Source: Tretioscincus oriximinensis (Eukaryota > Chordata > Lepidosauria > Squamata > Gymnophthalmidae). From it: a DNA stretch of 64,000 bases. Below the pieces are notes generated by a model. It did not search any database, was not told the origin of the DNA, and saw nothing but the letters and a program-made list of their open reading frames with translations. Of this stretch, positions 45,121 to 57,700 are shown in pieces. The stretch is taken from positions 150,108-214,107 of the forward strand of contig JAJVDF010000775.1 of NCBI GenBank assembly GCA_022410635.1, given 5' to 3'. The position numbers and the translations under genes are program-made. The first letter of the stretch is position 1; each line of letters starts with the position of its first letter.

Positions 45121-46212
45121 ACCGTGCCTTAAGACAATGAAGTAAGTCTTGTTTTGAAGCAGCGCTGCTAATGGGATTTATCAACCCACAGGTTAATCTT
45201 GCCAGTGGTTAGGAAATTCATGCTCAATGACCCACTGTAGACTTGGTGAATGATTCAATTAGAGAAGGAGAAAGAAACATTTTTAATGGCTAAATTTGAT
45301 AAACAGATATTACATATTTTAATTCCAAAAGAAAGGGTTGATACTAAATGGAGCCGATTGATCTTTTGTACTTTTTTCTGAAAATAAAAATAAATTTATC
45401 TCCCTTCAAGTATTAACAATTCAATGTGAAGGATATTTTAATCTGCATGTAATTATTATGCAGTATTCATTTTCTCCTCTTTGTTTCAAATGGCTATAAT
45501 TTGGGCAAAGAAAAAGTTAGCTATTATTTAGAAAATGTCTTTGGAATTCAATTTAACTGATGTATAAAGAAGAGCTCAATGATGCTTTTGAAGGAGAAAG
45601 ATAGTAATTAATAAAATATTGCTACAACACATAAAACATCAAATTACAAAGTTGTATTTATATGAATCTTTTTTCATTAAGCAATAAAACCCCTGATATA
45701 TATATCCTGATTATCCCCCATGTCTATCTTCTGTCCACAGACTACACTGTAAATCTACATACATAACGACATTAAATTGAGCTATCTAACTTAACAGAAA
45801 TATGCTATTCTTAATAAAGCAGTATTTTTCTAATCTCATCACGTAAATCTGCTGGTTTCAGTTACTGTTTGAAGATCACAATATGACATAGTCTTGATGT
45901 TAGATAACAAGAAAAAAAAAGTCCCACGGGATCAGACCAATGACACTTCTAGTTCAACAGTTTGCTTTCGCAGTGATTAACCCATTGTTTTGAGGGACTT
46001 GTTCACATGGCATGATCCCAGTTTCTTCTGCTTGCATTTGGCTTTGCGGGGTGTATCTTCTTCTACTACCACTAGAACTAATGACCATTGATAGTCCTGA
46101 CGTCCATGAATAGCTTCAAACAATATAAGAAGCCAGCCTAGCTGATGGTTAATATCACATCTCATTGCAGCTTTCTGATAAACAAACAAAGAAAAAAGAA
46201 TATTGGCAAATA
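45121..46212. other. Unassigned, with a possible tiny CR1 remnant
   Basis: Mostly unrecognised. At 45915-45962 'cgggatcagaccaatgacac' and 'tagttcaacagt' resemble the reversed CR1 3' end, but the match is too short to be sure. Confidence 0.3.
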
Positions 46213-46297
46213 AGAGGAGCCCTGTTGAATCGAGCTGGGCCTCATCTAGTCCAACATTCTGTCTCACACAGTAGCACACCAACCGCACCTGGGCAAA
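46213..46297 (-). mobile_element. CR1 3' terminus (antisense)
   Basis: 'aagaggagccctgttgaatc', 'gggcctcatctagtccaaca' and 'ttctgtctcacaca' are the reverse of the CR1 3' end. Confidence 0.72.
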
Positions 46298-47353
46298 TTT
46301 TCATGCAGTTGAAACAGTAACTTTAAACAGGAGCAAATAAACTTTTCTATATTATAAACTATGGAATATTAATAGAGGCTTGAGTTAAGAAAGAATATTT
46401 AAAGGAATGAATAAACGCAACACCTATCATTACAGTAAAACATAGACACACAATCATCTCAATTTGGTCTACATGTTATAATATTGAGGATCTGTGAAAA
46501 ACTCTTTTCTGAATGTGGCTTCTCCCTGTATATCAGATTTCAGTCAAAGCAGATTTGTATAATTTTATTATCCCCATAGTAGATCTCGTTTTTCAGTATA
46601 ACTTTCTGTCCTCTGACAATTTGCATAGAGAGGTCAATTTCTTATTCAAGTCAATTCAGTTCTTGAGTGAAAGATCAACCCAATGCAAGTCAAGCTAATT
46701 TTGAGACCAGCTTGCCAGTCCAATGTAAGTCACAGGAATTTTCTTGCACAACACCAATTTCTGTTGAAGTCTATTGCTCAGTTTACTCATTTTCTATTTT
46801 CCATTTTTCAAGTTTGAAGTCATCACATAAAATGAAGTAGGACTGTGTTAATGGAGAAGCAGACTGCATAATATAGAACATATATTTTTTTTATGCCAAA
46901 TAAATAAAAAATCATTTTACAAATATAATAAAAAACCCAATTATTCTCTCTCTTGTGTTAAAAACTGCTGTTTGCATTTCAAATGAAAATTAAAACTCTT
47001 CAAAAATATATAATCATTGCTATGCTCGAATATTTAACCAGTAGAAAGTTAATCTAGGCTCTTAGAGTGTGGGTGCACTTGCATTTGTGTGCTGAATATT
47101 TAACTGAAATAAGCATTTTTTCTTATTTCCTAGTGCTATATCAGTGTAATTGATACACTATGTGGGCTTAGCATTAGTAATGAGGGCAGTAAAAACGTTC
47201 ACTGCATATCTTTTGATTCTAATGACACAGCCAACCAGTCACCATTGTGGTGACATCTGCATTAAATATCATTAAACTGGATAAATTGTTTATCTTTACT
47301 TACAGCTTTGCAAAGTCTGTCTGAAAGTTCATGGATAAAACAGAGTTGCATGT
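46298..47353. other. Unassigned intergenic sequence
   Basis: AT-rich, with nothing recognised. Confidence 0.4.
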
Positions 47354-47539
47354 AAATGTTCAGCAAAGGAGCTAGTAGCACTTTGAGGCTTTTGTAGACA
47401 AGTCTACTTCTTCAGATGCTGAGGGACGAAAGCTTATGCTACCCACTATTCTCCTGTTAGTCTCAAAGTGCTACTAGCCCCTTTGCTGGACTTTCTACTG
47501 GACTAACACGGCTATTTCTCTGAAAAAACAAATGTTCAG
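47354..47539. mobile_element. Foldback PLE insertion with 10-bp target duplication
   Basis: AAATGTTCAG is present at 47354-47363 and 47530-47539. The insert reads 'caaaggagctagtagcactt' followed by 'gtagacaagtctacttcttc', then 'gaaagcttatgctacccact' and 'ctactagcccctttgctgga', ending in the PLE terminus 'ctggactaacacggctattt' and 'ctctga'. It is therefore an inverted repeat of the PLE 3' end plus the 3' terminal extension. No coding part. Confidence 0.88.
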
Positions 47540-50361
47540 TGCTTCAGTATGGTTAACTTCTATAATGCTTCCAAAGATGGGCATAATACTGTTGAATATA
47601 AAAAGAGGACAGTTCAGTCACGGGAAAGAGAGAGAGAGAATATATTTGACTCTTCTTACCAGCAAATAATGAAGTTTGAGTTGACTATTGTTATGGAACA
47701 AACANCTATCTCAGATGGGATACAATTAACGGAAGACTGGAATAGTCATACTTCCATAATGCAATGCTCAATTTTTACATTATGATGACACTGTCTGGAC
47801 ATTCCCTGCAAGGGCCNGTGAAACTTCCAGTTCTGTCTTATAAGTCTTTGCCTGCCCTTAAGCAAGAACAGAGGCTACAGAGTGTAGATCAGTAGCTTAA
47901 TCCTGTTGAATTTATATAGGGAAAAAACAGCAATGATGAATAGGAAGAAAAACCTAGAAGTTGAGCAAGTTTAAAATGAAGTTTTTCCTTTGATTTCATC
48001 CATTTGAAAACAAGGAGTGCCAACAGCCAAAAAAGAACAGGGATACAGATCAGCCAGTCAACAAGCTCAGATTTACAGCAGATTTTCACCAAAAAGAAAG
48101 ATGATTCCATAGGGAAGACAGGCAATTTCTTTGGGTATGGGGGCAACCATGGAACAGCAGTCCCTTATAGAGCAGTACACATAAGGAGTCCTACAAAAGG
48201 TAACAAGCCGTATGTATCCTTAGTCCGGATGGGATATAATTACTGAAGGATTGGGACTTAAACTATACTTAGGCCACATGCACACACGATTTTTCTACCT
48301 CCTTCGTAGTACAATCATGGTGTCTCCATCATACGAGCTAACACTCAACTTGGAATAAACTTCCTTTTTCCTGGAATATTTTATATTCAGGCATTATTCC
48401 TAAAATCCGCAAAATTCCTATCCCTGCAGACATTGGGATGAGAAGCCTTCTGTGTGTATACCTTCTTAAAGGGATTACCAGGAGACCGTGAGAAGAAGCT
48501 TCACAAGACAATACAACTGAGCATGCTCAGTATTTCTGGGCATGCCCAGCATTCCTCAGCATTTACTTCCTGGTTGTCCTATTGCCTATTCCACAGGCTT
48601 TCCAATGGTTTGTTTGCAAAAGGATAAAAAGGGTATGCACAGATTCGTGACTAGATTTTTTGGATTTTAAAAATATTGTGATTTTTACCTTGGCATCTGC
48701 ACAGGGCATTCGGTTTCCCTTAATGCTGAATTGACTTCTGGCTACTTTGCAAAAATATACAGAAGGCAGGAGATGACTTGAAACCAACACATGGCCATAA
48801 TAATTTTTAATGACCAAATTGCAGAATACTTTTGCAAATAGCAGCGGGGTATTATGAGATTTAGATAGACCGCACACTGCTAAGGCTGAAGATTGTCTCA
48901 GATCCTATTTCAGTTTGCTCAGAGTAACAAATGGAAATGAGTGGGTTGAGCTTTGCTGTTTTTTATCATGGGTCTCAGTTCAGTTTTACCTTTCTCTTAT
49001 GTTGTACTTGGAGGTGTATGAGGTGTGCCACCAACTTGGGCAAAGGAGGGGGGAGGGACACAAACTGGGAACTCCCACCATCCCTTATGTCGATATATGC
49101 TACCTTAAAGGTCTTGATTTTAGGCTTTCAGAATGCCGTATAGAAGATAACACTCAAATCTTTACTGCTGGCTNCATCTGCTATGACACAATCAACTATT
49201 GGGTTGGGTTTCGCTGGCTTCTGGTAGGAATCAAAACCCAGGTAAGTGCAGTTAGGTGACACTGAATTTGGGGTTTTCTCCTAGTGGCACAATGCATTGC
49301 TATGCCTTTGCTTTTCTTTGTCTTCTGGAAGAAATACACAGATCACCCCATTGCACTTTTCTTATGCAGGGATTCTGAAAGGTTTGAAAAGTTTGAACAA
49401 GGAAATGCATAACTTGCAGGAATTTTATTTACACCAAACAATTTTGAATTTCCAGAGTTAGCAAACTGGTGCAGAGAACTACTGGTATGTAAATTCAAAG
49501 TAAGTCCAAAGTTTAGACTGTCAACATTTCTTAAGAAAGTGACACACAAAGTTATTTATGTTAGTGATAAATGGAGATTGGTATAATTTTTACAACAGGT
49601 ATGACTGTCTCTATTATTGACCTTCACAATGCTTGCTTGTTTTATGAGTTTCATTCCATTACCTAGCCTGCCCGAGGGATTTTTCCAATTCATTTGTCGG
49701 TGAAAATATTGATTTTTAAAAGAGCTTGGAAAAATGCAATACTCCCCATGAAATTGTGATAAGGGAAAGCAGGAAAGTTTATTTCCTCATTTTAAATAGG
49801 TTAATTAAATTATTAGATACTGATTTGGTGCTTTCTTGCAAGATTGCCATATGCTGGAGGACTAAAAAGCCTTCTTTGCTTTTAGTCTTATTGGAAAATA
49901 GGTCATGTGTGCAACCTTTGCAAGTCAGCCATGAACTGTAAGCCATTACCTTGATGAAAATATTCATTTATTTTTTTCCTCCTTTCAACAGAATGAAACA
50001 GAGAGGAATATATCAAGTGAACAGCAAAGCTGTGCATATATACTCAGGTGAATAGGTTCAAAGTCATGTGTCACAGAGTCAAAATGCATAACTTGACAGC
50101 TACGGAAAGTAGCTAATTAATCACCTGCACCATCTGTTAAGACAAAATAGACCATTTGTGGGAGGGGATTTTTAATTTATTATTTTTATTTAATTTTATC
50201 TGCAGATTAATTTCCTATTAATCTATGGAGAATGCATAGCACAATGAATTTGCTTAATAAAATTCAAAAGAATTTAAAAAATCTTAAACAATCTATTCTT
50301 AAAAATACTGTTGTACTGAAAGACTCTCACTTTGATACCTCTGTTAAAACAACTTGCTGGA
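47540..50361. other. Unassigned intergenic sequence
   Basis: About 2.8 kb in which no repeat is recognised. The open frames (for example 48563-48877 minus, 48915-49259 plus) show no known domain. Confidence 0.4.
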
Positions 50362-51070
50362 TAGTTTAATGATGGTGTCAAAAAAATCAAATTCAGTGTT
50401 AGGGATAATTAGGAAAGGAATTGAAAACAAGTCAGCAAGTGTTGTTTTGCCTCTTTATAAATCTATGGTTAGGCCCCATTTGGAATACTGTGTACAGTTT
50501 TGGGCACTACATCTCCTAAAGGATATTGTGGAACTAGAGAAGGTGCATAAAAGGGCAACAAGAGTGATTAAGAGGCTAGAGCACCTTCCTTATGAAATCC
50601 TACTGCAACATCTGGACCTCTTCAGCCTCTAAAGGTGATCTTGAGAGGTGATCACCTTGAGAGGTGAACTGACTGAAATGTATAAAATCATGCATGGGGT
50701 GGATAAAGTGAACACAGAAAAAAATGCCCAGAGGCATTTCTTGAAGCTATTGGGCAGAAGAGTGAGGACAGACTAGGGAAAGAGGGTCTTCGGCCTTTGG
50801 AATTTACTTCCAGAAGAGGTTGTGATAGCTAGCAGCCTGGACAGCTTTAAGAGAAGATTAGACAACATCATAGACACCAAAGGTATAAACAGCTACTAGG
50901 ATGGATGTCTTGATGCTACCTCTAAGATGGAGCAACAGGCAGTATTCTCAAAATACCATTTGCAGGGCATCTGGAACAAGTGAAGGTTTTGTTTCTTTCT
51001 GTTCCAGATTGCCAAGGTGCAATTGATGGACCACTGTGAGACAGAATTCAGCAGGGCTCTTATGTTCTTA
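50362..51070 (+). mobile_element. 5'-truncated CR1 LINE (sense)
   Basis: About 710 bases from inside ORF2 to the CR1 3' end ('agacagaattcagcagggct', 'cttatgttctta'). It breaks on the 5' side within the coding region, as usual for this family. Confidence 0.9.
50369..50902 (+). pseudogene. CR1 ORF2 C-terminal relic
   Basis: An open segment to 50632 encodes 'NSVLGIIRKGIENKSASVVL', 'SMVRPHLEYCVQFWALH' and 'LEKVHKRATRVIKRLEHLPY', the same C-terminal block as in the antisense copy at 11803-12505. A frameshift and a duplicated 'gatcttgagaggtgatcacc' lie near 50635. Downstream 'GLRPLEFTSRRGCDS' and 'DTKGIN'-like codons end at about 50902. There is no catalytic YADD in the retained part. Confidence 0.85.
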
Positions 51071-52090
51071 ACTTCTGAATTGCTGATGCAGAGTGAGTGA
51101 GAGATTTCTGGTTCTTTAGAAGACCCCTTTGTGCAATTGAATTTTGAACTTCTGTTTTGAATAGTCAGGATGTTTTGTTTGAATTTCAGCATTTTAAAAT
51201 CCCCTGTTGGATGTCATCAGTGAAATATTCAAATCAATTAATCAAACTAATGTGCAGTTATAAAGTGGAAAGAACAAAGCAGCACTAGGATACAGTTTTT
51301 TTCTTTGTTTCAAGATAAACTGCAAAACTCAAGTGCAAATTGTGGTAATGGAACCCAGATCTGTGTTATTTTATGTCAGTTACACACTATGCTGCTAATA
51401 ATGTTGCTCTTATCAGTTTTAGTTTTTAAATTATTTTAAAGAACACAATTCAAACCATGCACATTTTCCCTTTCTGCATTGTGCTACANCCATTTCACTG
51501 TACATGGATTATCTTGAAGCACGTTACACATGTACATTAATGAGGCGGATGACATTAGATTATGATAACGTATGCTGCAATGCAGATGTGAAATCCACAT
51601 GGTATAACGTGAGCCTCTGGACTGCAATTGGTCCATTTCCCTGCTGATCAAATTAACCCATAACTGGATTTGAACCCTTGCTAGCTAGCTCTGCGTTGGC
51701 TTCAAAGCTACATGTACAGACAGCATTGCTAACATAGCAGAGAGGCCACACATTGCTAAATGGTAAATGTTACTTATAACCAAGCATATGTTTAACCTGT
51801 TAATCCTGTCCACATGCATGTGCACAGCTGCTTAAGTTGGATCTGGTGATAGAAGCATGGTTGAACACCTGATTAATGTAATCAATTGATAATCCATTTT
51901 AGATGACCCTTACTACTGATCTCATCTATATTACCACTAGACCTCTGTGGGGTGCAAATATTACCAAATATATGCATAAAAGTCTCATCATTCCATGCTT
52001 ATGTTTTCAGATGGATTAAGTTAAGAATTCCAAATAAATGANGCATCACAGGTTTATGTTTTCAAAGGGGTCTGTTGATGGAGGAGGCAT
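51071..52090. other. Unassigned intergenic sequence
   Basis: Nothing recognised. Confidence 0.4.
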
Positions 52091-52317
52091 ACAAATATAT
52101 TTGAAAGGAGCTATCAGCACTTTGAGACTAACTTGAGAAAAGTGGGTGGCATAAGCTTTCGTAGACATGTCCACTTCTTCAGATCTGAAAAAGTAGATGT
52201 GTCTACGAAAGCTTATGCCACACACTTTTCTCAAGTTAGTCTCAAAGTGCTGATAGCTCCTTTGCTGGACTTTCTACTAGACTAACAGGGCTATTTCTCT
52301 GAAATTGACAAATATCT
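52091..52317. mobile_element. Foldback PLE insertion, near-perfect hairpin
   Basis: Flanks ACAAATATAT (52091-52100) and ACAAATATCT (52308-52317) are 9 of 10 identical. Two arms of about 77 bases (52108-52185 and 52187-52263) are near-perfect reverse complements of one another, each a copy of the PLE 3' region ('gaaagcttatgcc', 'ctcaagttagtctcaaagtg'). The right arm continues into the terminal extension 'ggactttctactagactaac' and 'ctatttctctgaaa'. Confidence 0.9.
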
Positions 52318-53110
52318 TTATTTGTTAGTTTCTCCCTCTCCCCCCCTCCCATGCTGCCCTAAACATGGACAGCACCAGTAAGCAAATAAATGATTCTAAA
52401 GGACTGGATAATCCCCATCCCCATTCAAACGGATGCATGCTTGATTGTGTCTATTAGGAAACCTGTCAGCATTGACAAACTTAAGAGAGGCCTGCCTTAA
52501 TCGCCCTTGGGGGATCATTCACTTTATACTATCAAGGAACCTTCACAAGGTGGTTGGAAAGGGCATTGTTAAAATGTCTTTATCCTAATTAACTGTGATG
52601 TGAGTGTTAATTGAGTAAATGAGTATAATTTCATGGTCTGTACCCTTTGTAACTCTCCAATACTTTGTGTACATTAGCTGTAGGACACTATAGATTTACC
52701 TGAGAATTATGTTCTCCAATAATTAATTTCTCCTTGTTGAATTCATGATTCTTAATTCAAAGTTTACAATGTTTGTTTCTCACATTAATTAAATAGATGG
52801 TTATCTTGTTCTTATACTGTGCACTTTGAAGTAAAAAGAAAAACCCAAAAAAAATCAGGAATAAAGAAAAACAATTNTAAAGACAAAGACATTGAATTTG
52901 CAATCAGAAAATTATTGTGCATTAGAAGGAAGTACCAATCTCTAACTTGCAGCATACGATTTCCCAGAAGTCATTGTGCTTGTCCTTGAATCTTATGTTT
53001 TGAATGTGGGACAAGCCAAATCTTTCTAGACTCACTCATGAGCTTTCTCGGGCTTCAGTCACAAAATCTCAAATGAAAGGGAATCTGTCATTTTCCAAAG
53101 CTGGGGCCAT
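52318..53110. other. Unassigned AT-rich sequence
   Basis: The part at 52560-52810 is rich in TTAATTA/ATTAAT words and free of repeats. A conserved non-coding element is possible but not shown. Confidence 0.35.
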
Positions 53111-53545
53111 ATTTATTTATTTATTTATATTCCACACCATACTAGGCTGACCAGATGACCCCTTTTTTTTGTGTGTGTGTTTGTTGAAAACCCATTTTTG
53201 GAGTGCCTTCCGTTTTTTTCTGAGGAAAAAAAAAATCGGGAAAAATTGGAATTTTTTTTTTCAAAAAAGTTTCCTCAGTAAAAACTGGGAGGCATCCCAA
53301 AACCGGGTTTTCAATCCCCCCCAAAAGGGGTCATCTGGTCAGCCTACACTATACCCAAGAGTGCAGATCGCAAGAAAGTAAATATAAAAACAGTTTAAAA
53401 ACTGTGACAGTGCCTGCAGGAGGGAGAATAATGTTTGCTCCGCTAAAGCTCAAGATGAACATCACCAGCGGCCTAAGCACAGACATTGTAGGTGTCTGAT
53501 GTATCTCAGAGGGGAGACCGTTTCTTAATCTAAGTTTATCACAGA
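53111..53545 (-). mobile_element. L2 LINE 3' fragment (antisense) split by a hAT MITE
   Basis: The left part (53111-53142) is the reversed ATTT tail and 'tattccacaccatac'. After the inserted MITE the L2 continues from about 53355, and minus-strand translation gives 'LRNGLPSEIHQTPTMSVLR', corresponding to the L2 C-terminal 'LWNGLPFEVHQSPSLWVF'. The L2 was therefore in place before the hAT insertion. Confidence 0.8.
53143..53346. mobile_element. hAT-type MITE inside L2 (204 bp)
   Basis: Inverted ends TAGGCTGACCAGATGACCCC and GGGGTCATCTGGTCAGCCTA are perfect over 20 bases. The 8-base flanks CACCATAC and CACTATAC match at 7 of 8. The interior is dominated by A and T runs with 'aaaaccggg'-like words. 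TAGGGTGACCAGATG-like ends are typical of non-autonomous hAT elements in reptiles. Confidence 0.92.
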
Positions 53546-54171
53546 GAATGCCCACAGATCATACCAAGTAGCTTTTTCCTGGTGTAACAGTTCCTAGTTT
53601 GAGCAATCGAGCTGGAAGTGACAATCTACACTTAAAATGGCTTTTTCAGGGTAGCCCTATGCTACTGGAAAGTTTTCATAGGCTTCAAATTCTGCTGGGG
53701 CTCCAAAGAACAGGAAGTAAATATTTTATTCAGGGGCAAGCCTGGTGAAGTGAACTGAGGGTGGAATAATGATGTGCCATGTATTTGATTCTACAATTAA
53801 AATTTGATCTTATAAAACAAAGAAAGTGTGTAAATGTTATATTAATGAAAGAACGAGATGGAGTAAGTTACTTTTGAGACCTAAGGATATTGNATATAAG
53901 GAGGAATTATATATTACAAAGTTATTGGAGGATTTTGCATGAATTACTCAGGGAAACCAAGCAGCATTACTCTGGGGGGAGGGGGGGAGGAATGTGTGAA
54001 ATGTAAAAATATGGATGTAATGGGAATCAGCTGTGTAAATAGATGAAGTTAATCTGTATAAATTGTTTATGTTGTTTGTTTGTAAAATTGAACAAAAAAA
54101 CAGCTTATTGACGGTGGGAAATTTGAATGCCATATCTTAGAATACCTGATAACATGTACATCTACCACATT
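53546..54171. other. Unassigned spacer
   Basis: Nothing recognised except a G-rich patch near 53976-53991. Confidence 0.4.
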
Positions 54172-54457
54172 GCGGGCACAAATGGTTCAGTCGACTGTCG
54201 ATCTTTCATCTGAGAGATCAGGTTTCGAGGCCCTGTATTGGATGTGGGGAGGGGTGAGGACCTTTTATTAATCTGCAGCTCTAGCCAACACAGCTACTCA
54301 AAAACAAGAATTGCAAGAAATTGCAACAGGCTGTGACTAGATAAATGGGAACCACCACAGCATGGTGGGAAAAATAGAATGTAAGCCTTTGGGCAAAATA
54401 TAACTTTTAAGCCGCTTTGAGTCCCTTTGGGAGAGAAAAGTGGGATATAAAAACCCA
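54172..54457 (+). mobile_element. tRNA-derived SINE (sense), diverged
   Basis: Head 'gggcacaaatggttcagtcg' with a degraded A box and a good B box GGTTTCGAGGCC (54221-54232), the centre 'caagaattgcaagaaattgc' and the 3' domain 'taagccgctttgagtccctt' to 'gggatataaaaacccag'. Confidence 0.86.
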
Positions 54458-54726
54458 GTTCTTCTCCTCCTTCCTCCTCCCTCCTCCCTCCTCCTCCTCC
54501 TCCTCCTTCCCCTTCTTCTTCCCCTTCCCCTTCTTCTTCNCCTTCTNCTTCTCCTTCTCCTTCTCCTTCTCCTTCTCCTTCTCCTTCTCCTTCTTCTTCT
54601 CCTTCTTCTCCTTCTTCTCCTTCTTCTTCTTCTTCTTCTTCTTCTTCTTCTTCTTCTTCTTCTTCTTCTTCTTCTTCTTCTTCTTCTTCTTCTTCTTCTT
54701 CTTCTTCTTCTTCTTCTTCTTCTTCA
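54458..54726 (+). repeat. (TCC/TTCC)n to (TTC)n SINE-tail microsatellite
   Basis: CTC/TTCC units, then CTTCTC units and finally about 130 bases of TTC. The poly-Glu or poly-Phe frames through it are not genes. Confidence 0.96.
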
Positions 54727-57700
54727 GTATTTATGCAGCATTCCCACAGAGGAGGATACTTAAAATCTTCTTCGTGAGATAGCATGTGCAACATTGTTCT
54801 ATTTTTTCCTTTAATCTGGTATGGAAGTGCATTTTTATTTTTTATTTTTTTTGAATGGGTGCACTAAGTCTGCTCAGTCTTACACTTTCACATTACTTTC
54901 ACATGTTTTGTTCTATTTTTATTAGAACTGTGTATGGATGCATCCAAAGGTGAAATAGTGTTGCATTAACTGTTGTGTCATCCGGTTATTTTATGCATCA
55001 TTTCCTAATGATGACCTTATAGATAAGCTGCATTAGATGGGTCTGAGAAATAGGGATTTTGCCACTGAAATAAATGAACCTGTGAAAAAAAACTGTGAAC
55101 TGGGTTGGTGTATGGCAGTAGAAGGAACTGAACAGAGTACAAACATTGAAAATGATGGTTCAATTCGAATCAAATTTGGTTCAGATTTCAATTCAAATGA
55201 GATTTGGTTCAAATTTTACACTGCTAAATGACATACAGTCTATTCAAACCCACATAAAATTGAACTGGTTTTGCATAGTTCCAGAATTGATCATTTTTGC
55301 CAAATAATAAGATGCTGAACCCTTCAAAGTTGCAAGGAGAATCTGTCAAGTCTCAGGGCCTTCAGGTTGTACAATGGATCCAAATTATGTTCAGGGTTGG
55401 CAAACACTTCCGTCAAAACTCTCAGATGAGTCCTTGTAGCCTATTATATGTATAGAAGACTTTCTGAAGATCTAAATAAATAAATAAATAAACGATTTTT
55501 TTTAGATATTCAGAATCTTCTAAAATATTAGCATATGAGGGAGAGGAAGGAATACAAATCTACATATTGGTTTTATTTAGTAGTTTGTTGATTTTATACT
55601 ACAGAATTGAGCTGTTCTCAATTTTAATACTTTAGCCAAAAGACAANGGACGGTAATGGTATGCCTTCCATTGTAGTCACTTTGTAACTCATGGAAGACA
55701 ATGAAATACAGCTTGCAAGAAAAATGCACTTCAAATGTATTGTTCTGTACATCAAAACAGTTTGTTTCATGATTGATGCAGTGATTGAATTGAGTAAAAT
55801 ACCTTGGCATCCATATTCTACAATGAGACCACTGATTCCAGCTTGGCAAATCAATTTTCTCATTCTTCAATACTAGGCTTGGCAAGATGAGACAATTGCC
55901 ATCTACATATGCAAAATTTAAGGATGACTGCCTTCCTACTTTAAATGTCTTATTTTGACTGACATTCTTTGTGCACATACCTAGTAATCTGGCTTAAACA
56001 GTTCAGAAGATTACTTTGTCTGCTTGGGACTAGTGCCAGTATTGATCACATCTGAACTAAGAGCTTTTTACTCTAGAACATTAAGCAGTATTATATTACA
56101 TCCATGCCACTACTATCAGTTCTGAATTAAACAGTGGGCACAGCTGCAAGGGATCTACATCAAATCTGCATTATAGAATATGTTACTGTGGTTATAATGC
56201 TGTCCAAGCTTTGATCTAATAAAGATCAAAGAAATTTGTACCTATTATTACAGATTTAACACAATAAGTGCAGTGCATAAATGGGACAGAGTGCACATTG
56301 GGTATTGGACCTCACATACCAAGCTGTTTGAGTGTGTGCAATCTAGTTTCTTTTAGCCTAAAGTGATGTGAATTTAACAATCTGTGTGAGACATATTATA
56401 CATGGATCTACCTGCGGTGCACATGGAAGAACAAGCCTTTCAAACGTTAAAAATTATACACTTATTTTAAAGATAAAGATTTCAACCCTGGTAAGATGAC
56501 AAAGAAAAGCTTCTGTTGAAAGATAACTGTATTCGGTTCAGTGAAGCCACTCCAGCTGCTTAACTCCTTGCTTTGCCAACATAAACCTAGCTAGAGTATT
56601 GTGATCTTTTACAATCTACTGACTAACTGACCGAAGCAGAAGTCTAAATTTATTGCACTTTGCAAAAAATGTGGAAGTCTTTTTCATGCCTGTCTCAGTT
56701 CGTTACCCTTCAGCTGGATGAATAATCGTTTTAATAATACAATCAGTATATTAGTGTAGGCATTTCAGTATTCCCTTTGCTACAGCCGTAAGGTTACTAG
56801 GAATGTATTGTATTATGTTCCTTTTCATGTCATTTTTTTAGTCTACACATCTATAATCAATCCTCCAAAATGATGAAAATTGTTTTTCTTAATGCATTGA
56901 TTGCAATGGCAATTTCTTTTGGGTCAGTGCTATGTAAGGCAGAAGACCACATGCTTTGCAGCTTGAGAGTACCATGGGATCACCATGCCTACATAAATAG
57001 AAGGTGGTGTAGGAACAATCATTTTGTATAACAAATGCAAATTCAAAAATAGGTAAATGCTGTAAGTGACTGATATTTTCTAACTTGTAAAAAAGTAAAA
57101 TCAAAAAGTAAAATGACTAGATTCACTGATGATGTCACAGACTCCCTAGGAAATAAAATCCCTAAAATAATTGTCCAGAATGCTTCAATGGATTCTGCAA
57201 ACTGAATCGACTCAGATCCAAACAATAAGTGTGATTAAGTGAGGTTAAGAATAAAAAGAGGCACATTGAAACAAATCTTCCTATCAGGATCCATGAGTCA
57301 CAACAATGCAAAGAAGAGAAAAATTTGATAAGAATCTCAACTACAAGTACAGTAGCTGTGGAAGGTAAGAATTTCATATCAGATACCATTTTTAAAAAGA
57401 GTTTTAAATAAAGTGATCCGTATTACAAATGTAAAGAAAAAGTAGATTTCTTTACTCCTGTTACTGCTGCCCACGGACACAATAAAAGTGGAAACATTTT
57501 ACCTATTATAAGTAGAAGCAACCTAATTCCAAAAAATACCAAACTTACAGAAAATGGTTGCTGTCCAGGGCCATTTCTGTTGGGAAATAATTTTTGGCAG
57601 GCAAAAGATCTGAAGAAGCGCGATATTTATTCCATATAATAAATATAATAATCAGAGGGACAGCCAGACACATATCACATTTCTAAATCCAGTCATGAAA

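Noticed and set aside
48260..48560. Possible MITE beginning 'ggccacatgcacacacg'
   Set aside because: No inverted partner was found downstream.
48563..49259. Possible small genes (104 and 114 codons)
   Set aside because: No conserved motif, splice context or codon pattern distinguishing them from chance open frames.
54294..54794. Poly-Glu frame of 166 codons and the poly-Phe/Leu frames opposite
   Set aside because: A by-product of the TTC microsatellite and the SINE tail. The same holds for frames at 356-544, 20437-20899, 30075-30506 and 38064-38381.
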